Both the position numbers and the translations under genes were made by a program. The notes under the pieces are model-generated. The model did no database searches and was not told the DNA's origin. It saw only the letters and a program-made list of their open reading frames with translations. DNA of 64,000 nt, from assembly GCF_000940805.1 (NCBI RefSeq), contig NZ_CP007142.1:2580593-2644592 (forward strand), in the 5' to 3' direction. This stretch comes from Gynuella sunshinyii YC6258 (GTDB lineage: Bacteria > Pseudomonadota > Gammaproteobacteria > Pseudomonadales > Natronospirillaceae). Shown here in pieces: positions 45,893 to 55,708 of this stretch (the stretch's first letter is position 1; the number at the start of each line of letters is the position of its first letter).

Positions 45893-46570
45893 ATGAAAAA
45901 AGCGGTTATATTATTGTCTGGTGGTTTGGATTCTGCCACGACACTTTATATGGCTAAAGATCAGGGCTTTGATTGTTATGCGCTAAGCTTTGATTATGGC
46001 CAAAAACATAGCTCTGAGTTGTCCGCGGCCAAAGCCATAGCGGAGAGTGCCGGTGTTATAGAGCACAAGATTATTCCCCTGAATCTCCGTTTGATAGGTG
46101 GTTCGGCGTTAACAGATGATTCTTTTTCTGTTCCCACGGATTCTGATCTAACCAGTTCTGATATTCCTGTGACCTATGTTCCTGCCCGAAATACGGTCTT
46201 TTTATCAATTGCTATGGGCTACGCTGAGGTTATCGGTAGCCAGAATATCTTTATTGGTGTGAATGCGGTTGATTATTCGGGATATCCTGATTGTCGGCCG
46301 GAGTTTATTCATGCTTTTGAAGTCATGGCTAACCTCGCCACGAAAGCGTCGGTTGAAGGGCAGAAGCTTAAGATAAATACGCCTTTAATTGATTTGACCA
46401 AGGCTGAAATTGTTACGCAGGGTACAAAACTCGGTTTGGATTATGCCCTAACGGTTTCTTGCTATCAGGCTGACGCGGCAGGAAAGGCCTGTGGAGTATG
46501 TGACAGTTGTCGTTTGCGGGCTCAGGGGTTTGCAGATGCAGGACTGTCCGACCCCACTATATACAGCTAA
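45893..46570 (+). CDS. queC: 7-cyano-7-deazaguanine synthase QueC
   Basis: Makes preQ0 in queuosine synthesis. 225 residues: PP-loop [10 protein letters not shown] (about 7-16) and the zinc site C...CGVCDSC near the C-terminus. ATG at 45893 preferred to TTG at 45881. queE, often adjacent, is absent here. Confidence 0.96.
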   Translation: MKKAVILLSGGLDSATTLYMAKDQGFDCYALSFDYGQKHSSELSAAKAIAESAGVIEHKIIPLNLRLIGGSALTDDSFSVPTDSDLTSSDIPVTYVPARNTVFLSIAMGYAEVIGSQNIFIGVNAVDYSGYPDCRPEFIHAFEVMANLATKASVEGQKLKINTPLIDLTKAEIVTQGTKLGLDYALTVSCYQADAAGKACGVCDSCRLRAQGFADAGLSDPTIYS

Positions 46571-46626
46571 TATGACGAAAATTGTTTGCTTTCAAACACT
46601 TAAATAAAAAAATTCAGGATTTTTGC

Positions 46627-46654
46627 TTGCGAGCTGAGTAAAAATCCATATTAT
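46627..46654 (+). promoter_or_regulatory. promoter of tRNA-Lys copy 1
   Basis: TTGCGA, 16-bp spacer, TATTAT, followed by ATGCGCC. Weak -35 but the -10 and GC discriminator match the other tRNA promoters here. Confidence 0.5.
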
Positions 46655-46667
46655 ATGCGCCTCCTTC

Positions 46668-46743
46668 GGGTCGTTAGCTCAGTCGGTAGAGCAGTTGGCT
46701 TTTAACCAATTGGTCGGGCGTTCGAGTCGCCCACGACCCACCA
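46668..46743 (+). tRNA. tRNA-Lys (TTT), copy 1
   Basis: 76 nt with encoded CCA; acceptor GGGTCGT pairs with ACGACCC; anticodon loop CTTTTAA, anticodon TTT. Identical to copy 2. Confidence 0.97.
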
Positions 46744-46784
46744 ACTCTTCATCAACGGCGGATGAAGTTAAGTCATTAATTTTA

Positions 46785-46812
46785 TTGACTTTTTATTTGA
46801 AGAAGGTAGAAT
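46785..46812 (+). promoter_or_regulatory. promoter of tRNA-Lys copy 2
   Basis: TTGACT (46785-46790), 16-bp spacer, TAGAAT (46807-46812), then GCGCCGG. It lies between the two tRNA genes, so copy 2 has its own promoter. Confidence 0.7.
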
Positions 46813-46825
46813 GCGCCGGCGCTGA

Positions 46826-46901
46826 GGGTCGTTAGCTCAGTCGGTAGAGCAGTTGGCTTTTAACCAATTGGTCGGGCGTTCGAGTCGCCCACGACCCACC
46901 A
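46826..46901 (+). tRNA. tRNA-Lys (TTT), copy 2
   Basis: 76-nt exact duplicate of copy 1 with encoded CCA, anticodon TTT. Confidence 0.97.
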
Positions 46902-46911
46902 AATTAAAAAG

Positions 46912-46937
46912 AAAAGAGAGCACTGCTCTCTTTTTTT
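46912..46937 (+). terminator. terminator of the tRNA-Lys genes
   Basis: 10-bp stem AAAAGAGAGC/GCTCTCTTTT, loop ACT, followed by TTTTTTT overlap. Starts 11 bp after the second tRNA. Confidence 0.9.
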
Positions 46938-47203
46938 ATGCCTCAAAATAACTTATCTGTACTTTTCTTTATTGGCAACAAACTTGCGTCGTCATCATGC
47001 TATGATATGAATCTGAGTTATCAGACGATTCTGCTGCTGAACCTTCGATGAGTTTGAGTAGTTAAACTTGGGTGGTGGATTGGTTTTGGTCGGAAACGAG
47101 TACCCGGTATCGCTGTTAACAGAGTTTATGTTTGTTGTGAGAATGTTAAAAACGAATCTCATTGTCAGTTGTTATGCTTACAAGCAATTGGGAGTCTTTG
47201 CTA
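46938..47203. other. gene-free leader of nadA
   Basis: About 265 bp between the tRNA-Lys terminator and the chosen nadA start. No gene, operator or convincing riboswitch was seen. An ATG at 47174 and TTG at 47162 are in frame with nadA but have weak ribosome-binding sites. Confidence 0.5.
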
Positions 47204-48247
47204 GTGAATACACCTTTGGTAACCACGCATAATGTGCAAATCAATTTTGATGTTCCGGTGACTAAACAAGGAACAGAATTATCTGACCGTGAAACTCTGG
47301 CATCAAAAGAAGAAATAAAAACTTTACTGGCAGAAAAGGATGCTGTCTTGGTTGCCCATTATTATACCGATACTCTGGTGCAGGAGTTGGCCGATGAAAC
47401 TGGTGGGTTTATCGGTGATTCCCTGGAGATGGCTCGTTATGGACGTGATGCTACGGAAAGTACGATTGTTGTTGCCGGTGTTCGCTTTATGGGCGAAACC
47501 GCCAAGATTCTGAGCCCCGAGAAAACGATTTTAATGCCAACTTTAGGGGCAGAATGTTCACTTGACCTGGGTTGCCCCGCCGATGAGTTCAGTGCCTTTT
47601 GTGATGCGAACCCTGACCGTACAGTCGTGGTGTACGCAAATACCTCTGCAGCAGTCAAGGCTAGGGCTGACTGGGTAGTTACATCGAGTATTGCCCTTGA
47701 TGTGGTAGACCATCTCAGTTCTATGGGAGAGAAAATTCTTTGGGCTCCGGATCAGCATCTGGGACGCTACGTGCAGGCTAAAACGGGAGCGGATATGCTG
47801 CTATGGAATGGTAGTTGTGTTGTCCATGAGGAATTTAAAGCTCATGGTTTGCAACAAATGAAGGCTATGTTTCCGGATGCAGCTGTTTTAGTTCATCCTG
47901 AAAGTTCTACAGCAATTATCGAGCTTGCGGATGTTGTAGGTTCTACTACGCAATTACTGAAAGCGTCTCAGGAACTTCCCAATCAACAGTTTATTGTTGC
48001 AACTGACCGGGGAATTTTTTATCGGATGCAGAAGGCGTCGCCGCAAAAGTCTTTTATAGAAGCTCCGACTGCTGGAAATGGGGCAACCTGCAGGAGTTGC
48101 GCACATTGTCCCTGGATGGCAATGAATACTTTAGAGCGTTTGAAATCCGTTCTGACAAAGAATGATCAAGTCATTGAAGTCGATCCGACTTTGATTGAGC
48201 GAGCGTTAGTGCCTCTCAACAGAATGCTGACTTTCAGTAAAGGCTAG
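47204..48247 (+). CDS. nadA: quinolinate synthase NadA
   Basis: 4Fe-4S enzyme of NAD synthesis that condenses iminoaspartate with dihydroxyacetone phosphate. The GTG at 47204 with GGGAG 9 bp before gives 347 residues, the same as E. coli NadA; the ATG at 47174 would add ten. Motifs: VAHYYTD, LDLGCP (first cluster Cys), and [13 protein letters not shown] (others near the end). It is convergent with bepA across a hairpin. Confidence 0.96.
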   Translation: MNTPLVTTHNVQINFDVPVTKQGTELSDRETLASKEEIKTLLAEKDAVLVAHYYTDTLVQELADETGGFIGDSLEMARYGRDATESTIVVAGVRFMGETAKILSPEKTILMPTLGAECSLDLGCPADEFSAFCDANPDRTVVVYANTSAAVKARADWVVTSSIALDVVDHLSSMGEKILWAPDQHLGRYVQAKTGADMLLWNGSCVVHEEFKAHGLQQMKAMFPDAAVLVHPESSTAIIELADVVGSTTQLLKASQELPNQQFIVATDRGIFYRMQKASPQKSFIEAPTAGNGATCRSCAHCPWMAMNTLERLKSVLTKNDQVIEVDPTLIERALVPLNRMLTFSKG

Positions 48248-48261
48248 TCGGGACTTGTGTT

Positions 48262-48292
48262 TGTTCTCAGACGGTTTGTATGTCTGAGAACA
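48262..48292. terminator. hairpin between convergent nadA and the bepA-like gene
   Basis: 11-bp perfect stem TGTTCTCAGAC/GTCTGAGAACA, loop 9. It sits 15 bp after nadA and 5 bp before the bepA stop. There is no long T-run, so termination is likely but not certain. Confidence 0.6.
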
Positions 48293-48296
48293 GGTG

Positions 48297-49736
48297 TCAG
48301 AACTGGTACTGTTGAACATCGTATTGCATTTGTTGCAATCTGGCAGAAATTCGGGACTTCTGCTGTCCAGTCCATTGAGGTTCCTTTTGAGCAGCTTCAA
48401 GGTAACTCATGGCTTTTCGCTCTTGACCAATGAGCCATAAATATTCTGTGTTCGCTCTGAGCTCGCCCCAAGTGTCTCCAACCTGTTTTTCAATTAATAG
48501 TCTTTTCTCCCATCCTCTAGGATTATCCGGGTGCAGTAAGGTTATTTCTTTAAGGATTTCCAGAGCACCGGTGCGGTCACTTTGTTGTAGATAGATATTT
48601 GCGGCCTGGAATTGGGGGGCCAGACGATTTGGATAGTCTTGTCTGAGCTGGTTGATTGCATCTCTTGCTTCGTCTAACCGGCCCTGTCGGGTCAGTAGTT
48701 TGATATGTAGTATGCGGACGAAATAAAACTCGCTATGGTGTTCCGTTAGTTTAGTCAGAAGTTCTGCTGCTTTGGTGGAATTGCCCTGATCCAGGTACCA
48801 GAATGCACATGCAGTCAGTGTTGCATAAAAATAGTTCGTATCGGTAGTCTCCGAAAGCCGGGTAATCAGATTGGCTCGTTCTTCCTCTGTAGTATGATGA
48901 ATCATGCTCAAAGACCGTATAAACTCGTACTCACCAGAATCAATTTTGCTATTGTTTGTGTGGTTTTGGCTATAATGTTTTGCATCTGCTATGCGGTTTT
49001 TTGACAGGGGGTGCGTTTGCAGGTATTCCAGAGCGCCACGGTTATACAGACTGGAATCTTTCATCAATGTTTCCATCAGGTCTGCCATAGCTTCGCTGGA
49101 ATAGCCTGCTTTCTGAAGTAAGTCCAACCCTATCCTATCCGCTTCTGTTTCCATTTCCCGGCTGAAGGCCAGAGAGTTGTTTACGCTGTTTGCCATGCTG
49201 GCAAACAGCGTGGCCTGTGCTGCCTCTGAATTTTGTTGGGCCAGTACAATGGCCGCAATAATTGCTGCCAGCTGGACTTTATTGGTATTTTTATTGTTGT
49301 TTTGCGTTCTTGAATAATGACGCTGATAAAGATGACCAATCTCATGGGCTAGTACTGAGGAGAACTCAGCTTCGTTTTTTGCATTTAAAAATAACCCGGA
49401 ATTGATACCAATAATGCCGCCTGGAACGGCAAAAGCGTTCAGATAAGGAGAATCAATGATAACTGTTGATAATGGACCAATCGGAGTATCAGTATATTGG
49501 GCGATCAGAGACAGTTGTGCTGCAAGATAGTCACTGGCGTAGTCATTGTCCCATAAGTCTGCTTTTCCTCTAAGGTTACGTAACCACGCATTTCCAAGGC
49601 TGCGCTCCTGTTCCAGAGTGATCCCTGCTGTTGCGCTCCCCATGTTTGGAAGTTCAGCTGTGGCTGTTGAGCTCACGGCCTGTGAGAGCAGGATTATCCA
49701 TAAAGAAATAAGTATTTTTTTAAACATAACTCTCAT
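48297..49736 (-). CDS. bepA: M48-family beta-barrel assembly protease/chaperone (BepA-like)
   Basis: Periplasmic metalloprotease that helps assemble or degrade outer-membrane proteins such as LptD in E. coli. 479 residues: signal peptide (about 1-30), zinc motif LAHEIGHLYQRH (HExxH), a third ligand in MEMETEADRIGLDLL, and C-terminal TPR repeats (about 315-470). ATG at 49736 is chosen (GGAAAAGG upstream); 49727 is an alternative. Divergent from the TusA-family gene. Confidence 0.9.
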   Translation of the reverse strand: MRVMFKKILISLWIILLSQAVSSTATAELPNMGSATAGITLEQERSLGNAWLRNLRGKADLWDNDYASDYLAAQLSLIAQYTDTPIGPLSTVIIDSPYLNAFAVPGGIIGINSGLFLNAKNEAEFSSVLAHEIGHLYQRHYSRTQNNNKNTNKVQLAAIIAAIVLAQQNSEAAQATLFASMANSVNNSLAFSREMETEADRIGLDLLQKAGYSSEAMADLMETLMKDSSLYNRGALEYLQTHPLSKNRIADAKHYSQNHTNNSKIDSGEYEFIRSLSMIHHTTEEERANLITRLSETTDTNYFYATLTACAFWYLDQGNSTKAAELLTKLTEHHSEFYFVRILHIKLLTRQGRLDEARDAINQLRQDYPNRLAPQFQAANIYLQQSDRTGALEILKEITLLHPDNPRGWEKRLLIEKQVGDTWGELRANTEYLWLIGQERKAMSYLEAAQKEPQWTGQQKSRISARLQQMQYDVQQYQF

Positions 49737-49789
49737 TTTACCTTTTCCATCGATATAATCTTTCAGCAACTTTCTGCTGTGGGTCAGTG

Positions 49790-50047
49790 ATGAGTAAAGA
49801 CAATGCCAATTACGACCTGGATGCCCGCAATCTGAGGTGTCCTCTGCCATTATTAAAAACCAAAATGATGCTTAGCTCGATGAAAGATCGAGAAATTTTA
49901 AAGGTTGTTGCAACAGATTCAGGATCTTACAGAGATATTCCTGCCTTTATTAAATCAAGTGTTCATAATCTTATTTCAGTCATATTTTATGAGGATACTC
50001 ATGAGTATGAGTTTCTTATTGAGAAGAAGGATATTGACAATTCATGA
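49790..50047 (+). CDS. TusA/SirA-family sulfurtransferase
   Basis: 85 residues with the family motif LRCPLPLLKTKMML (about 16-29), whose CPxP Cys carries sulfur. Homologues pass sulfur to tRNA thiolation or molybdenum cofactor. It overlaps the next gene by 4 bp (ATGA) and is likely co-transcribed; the permease partner is typical for this TusA branch. The specific acceptor is unknown. Confidence 0.85.
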   Translation: MSKDNANYDLDARNLRCPLPLLKTKMMLSSMKDREILKVVATDSGSYRDIPAFIKSSVHNLISVIFYEDTHEYEFLIEKKDIDNS

Positions 50048-51135
50048 TGCATGTTTTTCGCCAGCTGATTAATCGTTATTTTTCTGATGAAGAAGCTGTG
50101 GTTCTGGCCATGATATTGGCTCTTACCCTGGTTGTAATCTATTGGTTAGGACAGGTCTTGGCCCCAATCATTGCAGCAGTGATCATCGCTTATATCATTT
50201 CACCGCTCGTTGATCGCTTGGTCAGGTGGAAAGTACCCTATATGCTGGCTGTGATTATCGTGTTTCTGTTGCTGGTCAGTGTCATTTTATTTCTGATGTT
50301 TATGCTGTTTCCTCTTGTATTCAGGCAGGTATCGAATCTCGTGTCTGAGGCTCCCAATATTTATCGCAGTGTTGTTGGTTTGATCGAACGCTTACCGGAA
50401 TCTTTTCCAGAGATCGTTTCGCCGGATATTGTTGATCAGTGGATGTCCTACGTAAACAGTTCTCAAATGGGAGAGAAAGTCGCTGGATGGACGGGGCAAT
50501 TATTTCAACTGTCATTGTCTACCCTGCCAAGTATATTCAGTCTTTCTATCTATTTGTTGATTGTGCCGATTCTGGTGTTTTTTATGCTGAAGGATCGTGC
50601 TCATTTATGGGATCAGTTCATCGATTTGTTGCCTCGCAGGCGTAATCTTTTGAACAAAATCGGCATAGAAATGAACCAGCAGATTGCCAATTACGTGAGA
50701 GGGAAGGTCATCGAGATTTTTATTGTTGGGGGAGTGACGTTTGTTGTCTTTACTATTCTGGGCATTAAGTATTCGGCGTTGCTTTCGCTTTTGGTTGGGC
50801 TTTCAGTGCTGATTCCATACATAGGAGCAATTGTTGTCACGATTCCAATCGCTTTGATTGGGTTGTTCCAATGGGGGCCTGAAGCTCAGTTGGCATATTT
50901 GTTGTTGTTTTACATGATCATTCAGTTCTTGGATGGAAATGTGTTGGTGCCGCTGCTTTTTTCTGAAGCTGTGAACCTTCATCCTACGTCTATTATTATT
51001 GCTGTTCTGTTGTTTGGTGGTATCTGGGGCTTTTGGGGAGTGTTTTTTGCCATCCCTCTGGCAACATTTTTTAAGGCTATTTATAACGCTTGGCCAAAAC
51101 ATCCTTTAGATAAAGATTCCACCGCTGTCAGCTGA
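50044..51135 (+). CDS. AI-2E/PerM-family permease
   Basis: 363 residues, seven or eight hydrophobic segments, and a pattern of the AI-2E family: early paired helices, an extramembrane segment (about 95-160), and DGNVLVPLLFSEAVNLHP near 300-317. Substrate is unknown; the YfgO-type branch is the closest I can name. Start overlaps the TusA-family gene. Confidence 0.85.
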   Translation: MMHVFRQLINRYFSDEEAVVLAMILALTLVVIYWLGQVLAPIIAAVIIAYIISPLVDRLVRWKVPYMLAVIIVFLLLVSVILFLMFMLFPLVFRQVSNLVSEAPNIYRSVVGLIERLPESFPEIVSPDIVDQWMSYVNSSQMGEKVAGWTGQLFQLSLSTLPSIFSLSIYLLIVPILVFFMLKDRAHLWDQFIDLLPRRRNLLNKIGIEMNQQIANYVRGKVIEIFIVGGVTFVVFTILGIKYSALLSLLVGLSVLIPYIGAIVVTIPIALIGLFQWGPEAQLAYLLLFYMIIQFLDGNVLVPLLFSEAVNLHPTSIIIAVLLFGGIWGFWGVFFAIPLATFFKAIYNAWPKHPLDKDSTAVS

Positions 51136-51628
51136 TATTCGTTCGTTTTAGTCCTGGTTCAGATAATCTCTGGCAGTAAGCCAGGACTTCATGGACATGC
51201 TCTTTGACTGAGATGTCCCGCCATTCCTTTCTGAGAATGCCATCTGAATCTATTAAAAATGTGCTTCTAATCATTCCCATAAACGTCTGATCCTTCAATG
51301 TTCTGGGTTTGATAACGCCAAATAAGGCGCTCAGAGCCTGATTTTCGTCTGAAATTAATTCAAATGGCAGAATCTGGGCCGCTTTAAACTGTTCATGGGA
51401 CTCCAATGAATCTCTTGAGACTCCAAATACCAATGTATTGGTAGCCCGGAAACTGTTGTAGTTTGCAGCGAAATCCTGACTCTCAATAGTGCAGCCTGGT
51501 GTGGCGTCTTTGGGGTAGAAATACAGAATAACGTTGTAACCTTTGAGTGCCGACAGTCGTACGTTCTTATTGTTTGTTGCAGGTACAATAAAATCCGGTA
51601 CCTGTTGATTGATGGTGACGGTTCTCAT
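51128..51628 (-). CDS. bcp: peroxiredoxin, BCP/PrxQ subfamily
   Basis: Thiol peroxidase of 166 residues. The peroxidatic Cys is in FYPKDATPGCTIESQDF (about Cys46). The usual resolving Cys five residues later is replaced (IESQ), so this is a 1-Cys type unless the Cys in AYCQRL (about 151) takes the role. Its 3' end overlaps the convergent permease gene by 8 bp. 230 bp of intergenic DNA with no clear operator follow upstream. Confidence 0.9.
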   Translation of the reverse strand: MRTVTINQQVPDFIVPATNNKNVRLSALKGYNVILYFYPKDATPGCTIESQDFAANYNSFRATNTLVFGVSRDSLESHEQFKAAQILPFELISDENQALSALFGVIKPRTLKDQTFMGMIRSTFLIDSDGILRKEWRDISVKEHVHEVLAYCQRLSEPGLKRTNIS

Positions 51629-51860
51629 CGCAAGGCTCCCTGCTCATTAAAAAGGACCACTTTACAATGTTCCATCAGGGGGCTGTATCGTACAAAAGTC
51701 ATACGGTTTCAGGTTTTCATATAAAGTGAGTATGTTGTTTGATCGACTTGTGTATAACCGCAATTATTCTGTGAAATATTGGGGGAAGAAATAGATTTGA
51801 CTTGAGACATAGGCATGCCGCAAGTACCATTCGTGGCTCAAAAAAGTCGGGAGAATATCA

Positions 51861-52736
51861 ATGTTCAGGGGTAGTATGGTGGCGCTGGTAACGCCTATGT
51901 TGGAAGACGGAAGCGTTTGCTGGACCAGCCTGGAAAACTTGATTGAATTTCATATTGAAAACGGCACGACAGGTATTGTGGCTGTTGGTACCACTGGTGA
52001 ATCGGCCACTTTGGATGTGGCAGAGCATACCGAAGTCATTAAATTTACCATTGAACGTGTACGCGGTCGAGTGGCTGTGATTGCCGGTACCGGTGCTAAC
52101 GCGACGAAAGAAGCGATTCATCTGACTCATTCTGCCAAAGAGCTAGGGGCTGATGGTTGTCTGTTGGTAACCCCCTATTACAATAAGCCTGGTCAGGAAG
52201 GTTTGTTTCAACATTATACTGCGGTGGCGGACGCTGTGAGTATTCCGCAGATTCTGTACAACGTTCCAGGACGAACTGCCTGTGATATAAAAGCAGAAAC
52301 TGTCGGGCGGTTGTCAACACACAAAAATATTGTGGGAATCAAAGAAGCAACAGGTGATATCGATCGTGCCAAAGCGATTTTAAATCTGGTCGACAGTGGG
52401 TTTGATGTGTTGTCAGGAGACGATGCAAGCAGTCTTGAATTTATGAAAGCTGGGGGACATGGGGTGATTTCAGTTACTGCCAATGTTACGCCAAAGGCAA
52501 TGTCCAGTTTTTGTCAGGCCTGCGCAGAGGGCAATTGGGAGCTTGCTGAGAGACTCAATGAGCAAATGATGCCGTTGCACAAAAAGTTGTTTACAGAATC
52601 CAATCCAATTCCAGTGAAATGGGCAATGGAGGAAATGGGCTTGATTCCCCCTGGGATCCGTTTGCCGTTGACCCGGCTGGCTGAAAATCATCAGGATATT
52701 GTTAGGCAGGCTCTCATTCAGGCTGGTGTAATTTAG
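51861..52736 (+). CDS. dapA: 4-hydroxy-tetrahydrodipicolinate synthase DapA
   Basis: Second step of the lysine/diaminopimelate branch. 291 residues: GTTGESATL (about 43-51), Tyr in YNKPGQEGL, YNVPGRT, and catalytic Lys in GIKEATGDI (about 161). Normal length. Its stop overlaps bamC by 1 bp. Confidence 0.97.
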   Translation: MFRGSMVALVTPMLEDGSVCWTSLENLIEFHIENGTTGIVAVGTTGESATLDVAEHTEVIKFTIERVRGRVAVIAGTGANATKEAIHLTHSAKELGADGCLLVTPYYNKPGQEGLFQHYTAVADAVSIPQILYNVPGRTACDIKAETVGRLSTHKNIVGIKEATGDIDRAKAILNLVDSGFDVLSGDDASSLEFMKAGGHGVISVTANVTPKAMSSFCQACAEGNWELAERLNEQMMPLHKKLFTESNPIPVKWAMEEMGLIPPGIRLPLTRLAENHQDIVRQALIQAGVI

Positions 52737-53311
52737 TGATTAGGCAAATATTAGTAGTGTCGGTGGTGGTAGCGACGCTGGTTGGATGTTCCAATAAACC
52801 ACGCATGTATGAAGCTGAGCAGGATAAGACGATTGTCCTACCTGATGGAGTTGCATTGAATATTGACGATCAGCACATTATCCCAAAAGGGGATAGTTGG
52901 CCGGTTGAGCTTAAACGTGCAGCGGCAGACATTCGTCCGCCTATCAGTACTGATCGTAACAATCGTGAGATTGTGCTTAAACGTGACGGTAATGAAAATC
53001 CTCTACTATCGATCAAAGATAATTTTGACAGCGTCTGGGAAGATGTGGTTGCTGCAGGTTCACGTGCGTATGGTGTGACTGATATCAACCGTACCCAAGG
53101 CATCATTTTTCTGAACTACTACGATACAGATGATGGCAGTCAGAAAAAACACTGGTTTTTCGGCCGAAAAATCAAAGGACAATTCAGGCTTTCTCTGTTC
53201 AGTACAACCGAAGACGTACAGGTTAGTGTGCAAACGGATTCGGATGAACTGGCCTCTAAAGAAACGGCAGAAAAAATCCTGACTGTTATAGAATCTGAAC
53301 TGCGGAGATAG
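52736..53311 (+). CDS. bamC: outer-membrane assembly lipoprotein BamC (short form)
   Basis: Component of the Bam complex that folds outer-membrane proteins. GTG start, signal peptide with lipobox LVGCS (Cys about 18), then a helix-grip domain with WEDVVAAGSRAYGVTDINR and GIIFLNYYD. 191 residues versus about 340 in E. coli, so the second helix-grip domain is missing. dapA-bamC order supports the call. Confidence 0.85.
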   Translation: MIRQILVVSVVVATLVGCSNKPRMYEAEQDKTIVLPDGVALNIDDQHIIPKGDSWPVELKRAAADIRPPISTDRNNREIVLKRDGNENPLLSIKDNFDSVWEDVVAAGSRAYGVTDINRTQGIIFLNYYDTDDGSQKKHWFFGRKIKGQFRLSLFSTTEDVQVSVQTDSDELASKETAEKILTVIESELRR

Positions 53312-53318
53312 CTTTCCG

Positions 53319-54131
53319 GTGCAATTTGCTTCTCTGGGAAGTGGTAGCAAAGGTAACTCCACACTGGTCCGTACTGATCAGACCGTAGTGATGGTGGATT
53401 GTGGGTTCTCTGTAAAAGACGTGGAGCAGAGGCTGGCACGTCTGAGTCTCTCGCCTGCGAACATTGATGCGGTTCTGGTGACTCATGAGCATGGTGACCA
53501 TATCAAAGGAGTTGCTGCGCTTTGTCGTCGCTATGATATTCCGGTATTCAGTTCATTTGGAACTTGGCAGTCTGTTCGGAATGCTTCTGGAGTTTGTCAT
53601 ACACCGATCAATCTCATGCAATCGTTTAACATTGGGGATTTGATGGTAGAACCGGTTGCAGTTCCGCATGATGCCAGAGAGCCTTGTCAGTTTGTTTTCC
53701 AAGACCGTTATCATCGGCGTCTGGGGATTCTGACTGATTGTGGTCATGTGACTGATCATATGATTTCCTGCTACCAGAATTGCCATTCCCTGTTGCTGGA
53801 ATGCAATCATGACCTGGAAATGCTGAGGAATGGCCCATACCCTATGTCGTTAAAACGGCGTGTAGGTGGACTATATGGCCATTTAAACAATGAACAAGCC
53901 GGTGATTTTTTAAACCGTGTTGCTCACAATGGATTGCAACACGTCGTCATTACTCATATCAGTGAGCAAAATAACGAACCTGAACTCGCTGTTCACTCTC
54001 TAGCAAGAGTAATGACTCATATATCGACATTCCCAGTTATCGATCAGGAAGACGGGTTGGACTGGCACAATATTCTTTTACCAGATGGGTCTAATAATTA
54101 TGAAGAAAGGCAAACTACTGTATTCAGGTAA
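53319..54131 (+). CDS. MBL-fold metallohydrolase (YycJ-like)
   Basis: 270 residues, GTG start; starts [17 protein letters not shown] and holds [10 protein letters not shown] (metal site), D in LTDCGH, and late H in THIS. Resembles the YycJ/WalJ subgroup, whose substrates are unclear. It overlaps purC by 32 bp. Confidence 0.85.
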   Translation: MQFASLGSGSKGNSTLVRTDQTVVMVDCGFSVKDVEQRLARLSLSPANIDAVLVTHEHGDHIKGVAALCRRYDIPVFSSFGTWQSVRNASGVCHTPINLMQSFNIGDLMVEPVAVPHDAREPCQFVFQDRYHRRLGILTDCGHVTDHMISCYQNCHSLLLECNHDLEMLRNGPYPMSLKRRVGGLYGHLNNEQAGDFLNRVAHNGLQHVVITHISEQNNEPELAVHSLARVMTHISTFPVIDQEDGLDWHNILLPDGSNNYEERQTTVFR

Positions 54132-54810
54132 GGCCAAATCTGTTTATGAAACAGAGAATCCTCAGCAGCTCGTTATCGAGTTTCGTAACGATACCTCCGC
54201 GTTCGATGGTAAGAAGGTTGCGCAGCTTGATCGTAAGGGGATGGTGAATAATAAATTCAATGCATTCATCATGGATAAGCTGTCCAAGGCCGGTATCGAG
54301 ACCCATTTTGAGCAGTTGTTGTCTGATACCGAATCGCTGGTCAAAAGAATGGCAATGTTGCCTGTTGAATGTGTGGTCAGGAACCGGGCTGCAGGAAGTC
54401 TGGTGCGCAAGTTGGGTATTGAGGAAGGTCGTGAACTCAATCCGGCAGTGTTTGAATTTTTCTATAAAAGTGATGCCCTCGGGGATCCGATGATCAATGA
54501 CAGTCATATCATTACCTTTGGTTGGGCAACGGCCAAGCAGATCGAGCAGATGAAAACCATTACCCATCAGGTTAATGAGGTCCTTTCCAAATTGTTTTTG
54601 GATGGAGGCCTTATCCTGGTGGACTACAAGCTGGAGTTTGGAGTTTACGAAGGTCGAGTGTTGTTAGGTGATGAGTTTTCTCCCGATGGTTGTCGTTTGT
54701 GGGATGCCAGTACGATGGAAAAAATGGATAAAGATCGTTTCCGTCAGGACCTTGGCAATGTCATTGAAGCCTATGAAGAAGTTGGCAGAAGAATTGGAGT
54801 CAGCTTTTAG
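54100..54810 (+). CDS. purC: SAICAR synthetase PurC
   Basis: Joins aspartate to CAIR in purine synthesis. 236 residues: [18 protein letters not shown] start, [15 protein letters not shown], and [12 protein letters not shown]. The start lies 32 bp inside the MBL gene. Normal length. Confidence 0.97.
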   Translation: MKKGKLLYSGKAKSVYETENPQQLVIEFRNDTSAFDGKKVAQLDRKGMVNNKFNAFIMDKLSKAGIETHFEQLLSDTESLVKRMAMLPVECVVRNRAAGSLVRKLGIEEGRELNPAVFEFFYKSDALGDPMINDSHIITFGWATAKQIEQMKTITHQVNEVLSKLFLDGGLILVDYKLEFGVYEGRVLLGDEFSPDGCRLWDASTMEKMDKDRFRQDLGNVIEAYEEVGRRIGVSF

Positions 54811-54868
54811 TCAGGTTGTCTGTGCTATTTGTGGCATTGACAAACTGTTTACGGCAATAGGAAGAAGA

Positions 54869-55639
54869 ATGAGAACGATACCTGTGTTTGCAGTAGTTGG
54901 TATATTGACGTCTACTGTATCGGCAGCGCCATTGATAGATGTTGATCTGGGAGTTGGTGCATGGGCCCCTGGAATATCCGGCCATATAAATGCTTCCAAC
55001 AATCAAGAGGTCGATCTTGATAAAGACCTGGGACTGGAGGCTGACAAAGGATTGTATCTATATGCGGAAGTGGATCATCCGATTTTCTTCCTGCCGGATT
55101 TTAAAGTACGGTATCAGTCATTGGTCGCCAATGGCAGTGGTACCGTAAATGTGACTACAGAGTATGCAGGGGTCACGCTGAATAAAGATGAGAAAATCGA
55201 TACCAAATTTGACCTTTCTTATACTGACTTTATTTTGAATTACGAATTGCCGGTTCCCAGTGTCGACGTTGACTTGGGAGCCAACTTCCGTTGGGTGGAT
55301 GGAAAATTTACGGCTAATGATGAGTCTGGTGACGTTTCCATTGTTCTTCCTATGGCTCATCTAGCGGCAGAACTGCAGTTGGATAGTATCAGTCTGGCCC
55401 TGGGAGGGGAGTATAATTTTCTGCCGCTGGGAGATGGGTCATCAGTATCTGATTATAACCTCTATGCAAAATACTACCTTCCTTTACCTGGAAGTTTCAT
55501 TGGCAGGCTTGGCGTAGAGCTTGGTTATCATGACTTCAGTATGGATGTTGGTGATGAGGTGTTTGGTGCAGATACTGCCAAATATGCGTCTAACGTTACC
55601 GCTAAGGGCATATATATGGGACTGGCAGCCTCGTTCTAA
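54869..55639 (+). CDS. outer-membrane protein of the TIGR04219 type
   Basis: 256 residues with a signal peptide (cut near VSAAPLID, about 19), then alternating beta strands with Gly/Asp-rich turns and a C-terminal YMGLAASF ending in Phe, as in outer-membrane barrels. ATG at 54869 has AGGAAGAAG upstream; a frame overlapping purC extends upstream but is not the start. A terminator follows. Function is unknown. Confidence 0.82.
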   Translation: MRTIPVFAVVGILTSTVSAAPLIDVDLGVGAWAPGISGHINASNNQEVDLDKDLGLEADKGLYLYAEVDHPIFFLPDFKVRYQSLVANGSGTVNVTTEYAGVTLNKDEKIDTKFDLSYTDFILNYELPVPSVDVDLGANFRWVDGKFTANDESGDVSIVLPMAHLAAELQLDSISLALGGEYNFLPLGDGSSVSDYNLYAKYYLPLPGSFIGRLGVELGYHDFSMDVGDEVFGADTAKYASNVTAKGIYMGLAASF

Positions 55640-55662
55640 CATCTGATAACACTGCATTCAAT

Positions 55663-55693
55663 AAAAAGGGCAGCTTAACAGGCTGCCCTTTTT
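55663..55693. terminator. bidirectional terminator
   Basis: 12-bp perfect stem AAAAAGGGCAGC/GCTGCCCTTTTT, loop of 7, with T-runs on both strands. It ends the outer-membrane protein gene and the convergent hydrolase gene. Confidence 0.9.
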
Positions 55694-55708
55694 GTTTTCA
55701 TATCGTAA

